Origin: Trematomus loennbergii
Taxonomy: Eukaryota; Chordata; Actinopteri; Perciformes; Nototheniidae
Reading direction: 5' to 3'
DNA length: 64,000 nucleotides
Assembly: GCA_012861695.1 (NCBI GenBank)
Contig: JAAOOA010000597.1
Location: forward strand, 204,083 to 268,082
Positions 57,502-64,000 of the stretch are shown here, one piece after another; position 1 is the first letter of the stretch, and each line of letters begins with the position of its first letter. The notes below the pieces were generated by a model. It searched no databases and was not told the DNA's origin. It saw only the letters and a list, made by a program, of their open reading frames with translations. Position numbers and translations under genes: made by a program.

Positions 57502-57607
57502 TACCCTTGGTAGTTTTGAAGGTGCTGGCTCGGGCGAACGGCATGAATGGAGGTTCGATCAGGTGACCAGCATTTTTATAGGCCGCCCGCTCCATCATCT
57601 CTTTCAT
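57502..57607 (-). pseudogene. Copy C exon 9 remnant
   Basis: It matches copy B exon 9 (34306-34450) with a deletion of about 30 bases near 57585. The His-bearing segment (HLIEPPFMP-like) and the TTTTGCAG acceptor remain. Confidence 0.68.
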
Positions 57608-57892
57608 CTGCAAAACAGGAAGTTAAACACATAATAATCTCATATGTCTTAGATCATCTCACAACCTTTTTTTTTTTACTTCTTCTATTGTTTCTGTTGC
57701 CATCATCTCTTAACTGTATATCTCGGGCCACACTGCCTCCAATGACCATCAATAATATAATGATAAGCTTCAACTAAATAAAAAAAGTCATTAATATGTA
57801 TTTTAGACTGAAAAAGGTTGCATGTGCTCACTGTTAAATAATAATGATGACCCACAATTAAAAGCAAGTACTATGATAACGTATAGAGCCGT
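57608..57892. other. Copy C intron 8 remnant
   Basis: Diverged intron sequence with a T-run near 57668. No gene was seen. Confidence 0.4.
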
Positions 57893-58088
57893 GCAAGTCC
57901 ACAAAATTATCCTGCAAATATTTCAGTCCGCTCACAATGCCCTGTTTTGAACGAGATCTTAGTGAAATATTATGCCAGCTTATTAACAAAACAAAAAACA
58001 TTTGGTCCGAGAAGAGAAAAACATAAATGGGTTTAAATTTGGTTGGAAAAAGAGAATAAAAACTATTTCACCAGTTTGATCCTTGATA
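57893..58088. repeat. Segment shared with 2250-2447
   Basis: It matches the copy 0 side segment and is cut at 58089 by ERV2. The uninterrupted sequence at 2441-2460 continues past the insertion point and leads to the orphan exon 8. Confidence 0.65.
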
Positions 58089-58089
58089 T

Positions 58090-58857
58090 TGTTAGAAATT
58101 AAAATCAATGTTAAACAGCATAATTCAGTCTAAAACATATCGTCAGTTTAAAGCTGTTTTATTGTGGAAAAGCCCGGAAGTTCTCAGGAAATCAATGCCA
58201 AGCTTTTATTCTGAAAAATCCTTTATCCGGTTAGCTTGTGACTAATGTTGCGTTTTCTGAATGTAAAGTGAAAAGGACTTGGAGTGTTACACACAAACGT
58301 ACGGACTTTAAAACTACATCAATAGACGTTAAGATATTATTACTGCTGAATATTAAATGAAGGTCTAGTTGATAGTAGTGTTTACAGATACGTGAGAATC
58401 TATGACGTCAGAGGGAATTTCCGTAAAATAAGAACTGCCGAAGCGGAACCACTAGGACTTCTAAACTAAGTATTACAGCTGTTTATAAGGTATTAAATAG
58501 AAAGTCATGACAGAGATAATGAGGAGAAAATGCTTAAGGAAGTAGGCAGAGAATATCAATGTCGAAATCATCTGTGCTCTCGCGATATCGAACCGACAAA
58601 TGAGAAGGGAATACCCACTATTTGCTCAGCGGGAGACGACGAGACATGGATAAAAACAAAGCACAGAGGACCGCTCGCTCTCTTTCCTTCGCTGCAGCCT
58701 CCCTGAAGACACACCGGCTTTGTCTCTCCTTTACCCATGCTTGTTCTTTTACCACGTTACTTAATTAAACTACCCATTTGAACCTTTTCAGAGACTCCAT
58801 TAGTCTCGTTATTTTAAGTTTCTTTCCTGGGAGCGAGAAGATCACGAATTATCAACA
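58090..58857 (+). repeat. ERV2 5' LTR, single-headed
   Basis: It starts TGTTAGAAATTAAAATC and ends ATTATCAACA. It lacks the 133-bp head duplication of the ERV1 LTRs and is more diverged from them than they are from each other. Confidence 0.85.
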
Positions 58858-58859
58858 AC

Positions 58860-58877
58860 TGGTGACCCCGACGTGAT
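58860..58877 (+). promoter_or_regulatory. ERV2 primer-binding site, tRNA-Trp
   Basis: TGGTGACCCCGACGTGAT is an exact 18-base complement of the 3' end of vertebrate tRNA-Trp including CCA. It starts two bases after the LTR. Confidence 0.88.
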
Positions 58878-60879
58878 CTCGACACTGGGAGAGGAATAGC
58901 TAGTTTCGACGGAGATCTTGCGAACCAAAAAACACACAAAGGGCCCATATGCGAACGGTAAGGAGAAGCCAGTTATATCAAATTCTTCAATAGCTTATAT
59001 AGAACCATTTAGATTTGTGTGTTTTGAGGCGAGCAGGACATCCTGAGAACAGCTGTAAATGTAATGTTAAATATCTAAATTTAAACCAAACCACGTGGCG
59101 TTGTTTTAGAGCAAGCAAAGGGTAAGTCTCTATTCCTTTCTTTGATTCATTAACCAACTGCATGTTTTTAATATTAATCTTTTAAAGTCATTAGGGACGA
59201 TAAATATTGTGTAGGACAATATTAAAAGACACGGAGGGTGTGAAAAAACTAGTAAGGAAGGCTAGTAGGTGTTATACTGTTGTGTTTTCAACCAAGATAT
59301 TGCAGAGTGGATTACGGTAATAGGAGTTACAGCAGCATTACGTTATATATGACGACGGTCTGTTCTTGGTAGCTGATAGGTCTCCATATTGGTCCCACAC
59401 TAGCGTGTCTAAGCAAACATCAGATAATCACCAGACCATAAGGTCAAATATTACGTGGATAGGTTTAAGGCTTATGATGTAAGGGTTCCTCATTTTAAGA
59501 TAGGATATCTCTAGGATAAAGCCCATATTCATTGAAATGTTATTTTGAATATAAAGTATAGTTTTCTGTTGTATTTTTAAACTGTGTCATACCACACCAG
59601 GGTTTCCATTTGTCCATTTAAAGATCACCAAGCCATTATTTGAACTTATCAGTCAGAACCACATGGGATAATTTCAACATCTCTTTGTTCTGGGGGTCAG
59701 AGTTCTAAATAATCAGTAGCCATCTTGTTTTGACTGTATTTCAAACAAGACACAAGGCAGTCGCCATTTCAAGAAATGCTAATTCGACAGACTCTTTTGT
59801 TCTTTGTGGTTTCACTCACATGAGGCCAAGTCCTTTCTGACCTCCATCTTGTGAAGAACAAACCATTCTTCTTGACCCAGTTGGATTTAGGAAATAGTAC
59901 ATTTTGATAAATCAGGTTACCTATAGATATTGGAGTTGGTGTTTGGATCTGATCTTAAGCATTGTGATTGTAGTTGGCTGGTTTATTCAAATGTGATGGC
60001 TGGATTATGTGTTATTGTTTAAATCTTTAAGCATTGTGATTGTATTTGGCTGGTTTATTCAAATGTGATGGCTGATGTTTTTACTGTTTAATCATAAAGT
60101 GAATTTATTTCCCATATCAAAGATAGTTTTTAAGAAAATAAGCTTCTTGTTAAAAAGTCCGTTTTTAGAAAAATTTAAAAGGGGGAATTAAAAGCTGAAA
60201 AATTACAACAGCGCACTCTGCTGGTTGTACAGAATTGTTGCACAAGAAATAGGGATAAAGGGACAAACGTATAAATACAACACCAATTGATTATAATTAT
60301 GCTAAGGTTTACTTTCAAGTATTATAGATGAACACGTACTTCATCACACATAGATAGAATCACAGGTGGTTCCTGATATTAAGATAAGAAACCTTACATA
60401 AGTCTTTCAACCTAGACTGTAGAATACCTAAACACCACACAATTGAAGTAAAAACATAGTTTATGACATTAGCATAATTTCATGCACTTTGGAATACACT
60501 ATACACAGTAAAGCTAGATTTTTACGAGATTTCTATTTGCATATTTCAAAGCCAAGCCACTGTACAAGTTTAAAAAAAAAATCTTAAAAAAAAAAAAAAT
60601 AATCTAAAAAATGTTTTGCATATTTTTTATGTTACTTTATTAATTAATCTTTTAAAAAAAAAATCTAAAAAAAAAATGTTGCATATTTTTTATGTTACTT
60701 TATTAATCTTTAAAAAAAAATTAAAAAAAAATATAAAAATATTTTGCATATTTTTATGTTACTTTATTAATTAATCTTTAAAAAAAAAAAAAAAAAAAAA
60801 AGTGGAAGTTGAGTTTGGATGACATAGGATATTTGCTATCAGGAGCGAAGGTACTATTCAGAAGATTAGTGATTCATCT
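58878..60879 (+). other. ERV2 long leader
   Basis: Non-coding, matching ERV1 21641-23503. It has the same direct repeat (near 59955 and 60029) and a larger AT-rich tandem block before gag. Confidence 0.7.
60570..60805 (+). repeat. AT-rich tandem block in ERV2 leader
   Basis: TTGCATATTTTTTATG and ACTTTATTAATCTTT alternate with poly-A runs three to four times; ERV1 has a single unit at 23370-23425. Confidence 0.85.
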
Positions 60880-63335
60880 TTGATACATTTAATAACTATA
60901 TCCAACTACTTAAGAAATATGTCACTAAATGACACTAAGTTAAGAGCATTCTCAATGCCAGGCTCAACTGCAGATATTAAGGAGAGGGTAAACATCAGGT
61001 CAGATGCAATGACAGCGCCAAAAGATAGACAGAAGACATGGAACAGAATAGAGAAACTGTTCGAGCAGTGGCAAACGAGAGGATTGATTCCAGCAGATGA
61101 TAAACCTGGACCAACGAAAGCCCATAGAAAAGCAGTAGTTGAATATGAGAATGGAGAATACCTACAACAGCAAGAGGCATGGATCAAAGCTGGACGACCC
61201 TCGTGGTATGGACCTGAAAAAAGCGCTATGAACAAAGCTGAAGAAAGAAAAGCTAGAGTTACAAGTCTGATACTCCATCTAAAATATGCCAGCCAGGGAT
61301 TGACAACAAGCTTACATTTGGTAGAAGCAGCAGATCTGCCAGTAAATGAAGACACAGCAGAAATAACAGAAGAGGCTCCAGTTATCCAAACTCCAAAGCA
61401 GTATCCAAGCCTGACCGAAGTGCCTCCTCCCGACATATCAGAGAACAACCCTTCTCACCAAGCATCAATTCAAGCCCCAAATGTGAAAGAATTGGCGTTT
61501 GAGGTAAGAATCCTATCCAGTGTCAACCAGCTGAAGGAAGCAGAACTCATCAGAGAGGAAGAGTTCAAAAGAAGAATGGAAGCAGAACACATCAGAGAGG
61601 AAGAGTTCAACAGAAGAATGGAAGCAGAACTCATCAGAATGGAAACAGAACTCATCAAAAGAATGGAAGAAAGACAAAGACAAGAACAAGAAGAAAGGAA
61701 AATATGGGAAAAAGAGCAAGAAGAGAAAAATTACCGAACTGGTTGCTCTCCTGAACCAACACATTGTGCAGATGAAAGATCCCAAGAAATGATGATGGAA
61801 GAAAGACAAAACAAACATGTGCAAGACAGAGAAAAGAAAGAAAGAAAACGAGTAACTAAAAAATGGGAAGAAGCTCAAACATCACGCCGAACAAACTACT
61901 CTCCTGACAAAGATTATTCCAAAGGACAAGAACAGGACGGCGGCAGTGCACAGTGTGTAACCAGTAGACACTCCCCATACCAAGAACAGTTACACCAACG
62001 AAGCAGTATTGTATCTTCCCCAGAGAACAGTAGTAGTGACGAAATCGAGCAACAGAACCCTGACACATGCCCCAAACCTGTAAGAACCAAGACCCGTGTT
62101 CACACCTCCATGCCATTGATAGCGGCTGGAAGAGGAGGATTTGACTACCAACCATGGACACACAGGAACATGGAGTCGTTAGTGGCAAAGCTACCGCCAC
62201 TCACCCAAGGAGGACAGAAGTGGGTGAATGATCTGGAGAAATATACTGTCCAAGACCACCTGTGCCTGGGAGACATAAGGGCACTGCTTGGACGGATAGA
62301 AGGAAGACTAGAGGCAAGAGCAGTAGATTCCAAGGCCAAATGCACCAACTCTCCAGATGACATTTCGTTCAACCAAATCAGGTCGAGGTATTGGGCTGCT
62401 ATTCGTAGCATCTACCAACAACACGCAGTTTACAAGCCCTCAACAGCCTGAAAAAAGGAACGGAGGAAGACATGCATGCCTTCTTGAAAAGATGTGAAGG
62501 AGTGTGGGAGGACAGCACTGGAGAACGACATGACGCTTCTCCGGCTGTCGTGATGTTGTGGAAGAATGCGGTCATTAAAGCCCTTCCCCAATCTGTGCAG
62601 GCATGCCTGGAAGACAAGGTGGGATTAGACATTAAACCCATTGAAGAATGGAGACAACATCTCATTCACCAAGACATGACATACCAGGCAACACAGAGGG
62701 AAAATGACGAAGTGATGAAAGCACTAAAACTAAGACTTTTGAAGATGCAGGTAGCTGAGAAAGACATTGAGGCTTGTAGGAAGAAGACAAGGAGAAGGGA
62801 GGAGAAGCTGTCAGAGATAGCCATAGAACCAGAGAAGGCAGGGCGAACACCTCTAACAGTTCAAACTCAGGAAGAACCAGAGAATCAAATGCAGAACCAA
62901 CAAAGCGGAGGAGGAAGTTTCAGAGGAAGACGTTTCCAGAATGGTGGCTGCTACACATGTGGTCAGACGTCACATTGGTCCAATGCATGTCCCACACAAC
63001 TCCAGCAACAGCAAGCACCTGTGTATCTTCCTACCCAAGTACAGCCACAAGCACCACAGTATCTTCAACAGCAAACACCTGCATATCTGCCTACCCAAGT
63101 ACAGCCGCAAGCACAGGTATACCCTCCCATACAACGAAGGGGCAGAGGAGGAGGACGTTTTCAATCAACAGCAAGAGGTGCCCAAAGTGAAGGATGCTTC
63201 AAATGTGGTCTGCTGACACATTGGTCCAGAGAGTGTCCGCAGAACATTGCACCAAACAACGGCCCTCCACACAGTTACCCCAGGGGAGGTTTCCATGACT
63301 ATAACAGAGGCAGGGGGTCTCAGGGATGGCAATGA
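60880..63335 (+). pseudogene. ERV2 gag, one frameshift
   Basis: The first frame (60880-62451) holds the amino-terminal domain, a Glu/Arg-rich coiled-coil-like stretch and a capsid-like segment with LPPLTQGGQKWVND. It stops after an A-run near 62450; the second frame (62472-63335) continues with capsid-like sequence and two CCHC knuckles at 62949 and 63195. In the second, CGLLTHW replaces the CGQLTHW of ERV1. A one-base indel in the A-run would explain the break. Confidence 0.8.
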
Positions 63336-64000
63336 GGAATAGTATTTCCAAACATGAATGTGTGAATGTTATTTAACAATAGTGAGTAGCATATTGCATT
63401 TAAATATAAATCATCCACAGATCAGTATAAGAAGATTAAAACATAGTAGAACATTTAGCAGACTATTTTTGTAATTATGAGAAGGAAAGAGATTACGAGT
63501 GATGTTGTTCCCCCACACAGAAAAACTATTGTGCCCACACAGCTAGAGAGGTCAAGAAAATGGGTTTACGCCCAAAAATATGAAGATGAAAGCCTAGTCC
63601 TCGTCCAAGAAGGAGGGTCCTTACCAAGTCCTCCTGTTTAAAAGGGGCAGTTCAAGGGGCAGTTCAGGCTACACCTGATGTGCAGCTGCTGAGACCTGAA
63701 AACAGAAACTCGATTCTGCTGTGGTGAAGTCTGGCTACAAAGGGAGGTGTTTCAATAAGATCGCTTGTCTCAAACCAGTGAAGAAGTCAACAAGAACCAG
63801 CAGAACTAGAGAGTGACTGTTAGCGGGAGAACAGTGACAGAGTGACAGAAACTGGCACAACATTTACCAGCCAGTACATAGATAGACCCGTCAGAAGACC
63901 GGGGCTGTGTTAAAAGGGGAACTTCATTTATTAAGTTGAGGTATATATGGAGTCAGATTACATTCTCTCATAAACACATTTTTATAATAGGTCTGAAGTT
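63336..64000 (+). other. ERV2 post-gag region, no pol seen
   Basis: The sequence matches ERV1 25083-25700. No protease or polymerase motif was found before the window ends. Confidence 0.6.

Larger units (their letters stand above)
58090..64000 (+). mobile_element. Endogenous retrovirus ERV2, 5' part
   Basis: LTR, exact tRNA-Trp primer site, leader and gag are present; the element runs off the window. It is a close relative of ERV1. It keeps about 0.9 kb of gag that ERV1 lost, but after gag it has the same pol-less sequence as far as the window shows. Confidence 0.85.

Noticed and set aside
60906..61448. Long minus-strand frame over ERV2 gag
   Set aside because: It mirrors the gag frame, has no domain and recurs wherever gag is present; it is an antisense shadow.

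Overview
The window looks like a piece of a ray-finned (teleost) fish nuclear genome. It is AT-rich, with genes split into short exons by GT-AG introns. Most of it is transposable elements of kinds common in fish: a DIRS element, CR1/L2-type LINEs, TTAA-flanked and hAT DNA transposons, and endogenous retroviruses. No prokaryotic operon, CRISPR array, rRNA or tRNA gene was seen.

The host content is one gene family, repeated in tandem on the minus strand: an acyl-CoA thioesterase / bile-acid-CoA:amino-acid N-acyltransferase (ACOT/BAAT) gene. Copy 0 shows only its first coding exon (149-350). Copy A spans 10474-16614 and copy B 34070-42242, each with ten recognisable exons. Copy C is a remnant around 50847-57607, split by a DIRS element. 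One orphan exon lies at 2580-2660. The catalytic Ser, Asp and His exons are all present. A and B are each broken by short indels, mostly at different sites, so either both are decaying or the assembly carries small indel errors.

Layout: 1-5290, copy 0 exon 1, a possible 5' non-coding exon, a LINE tail, an orphan exon, a 57-bp minisatellite inside a small DNA transposon, and a TTAA-flanked MITE. 5293-7845, DNA transposons nested three deep, the innermost a hAT with a perfect 8-bp target duplication. 7850-16614, a hAT-like remnant and copy A. 16620-20730, copy A upstream region with LINE fragments and a shortened version of the 4.3-7.4 kb region. 20732-31388, a defective endogenous retrovirus (ERV1). 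31389-42242, copy B with an extra 2-kb TTAA element in an intron. 42243-48990, a nearly full-length LINE facing an L2-type LINE with an SGNH-esterase ORF1. 49000-50840, mostly unassigned. 50882-56996, a structurally complete DIRS element. 57000-58089, copy C remnant and a LINE tail. 58090-64000, the 5' part of a second retrovirus (ERV2).

The repeated blocks can be read against each other. Several insertions in one block have their exact empty site in another, so insertions, deletions and junctions can be placed at base level. The most unusual points are a hairpin beside the retroviral polypurine tract kept by paired changes, an LTR with an embedded second polypurine tract, and a DIRS element whose internal junction matches its two ends joined through AAC.
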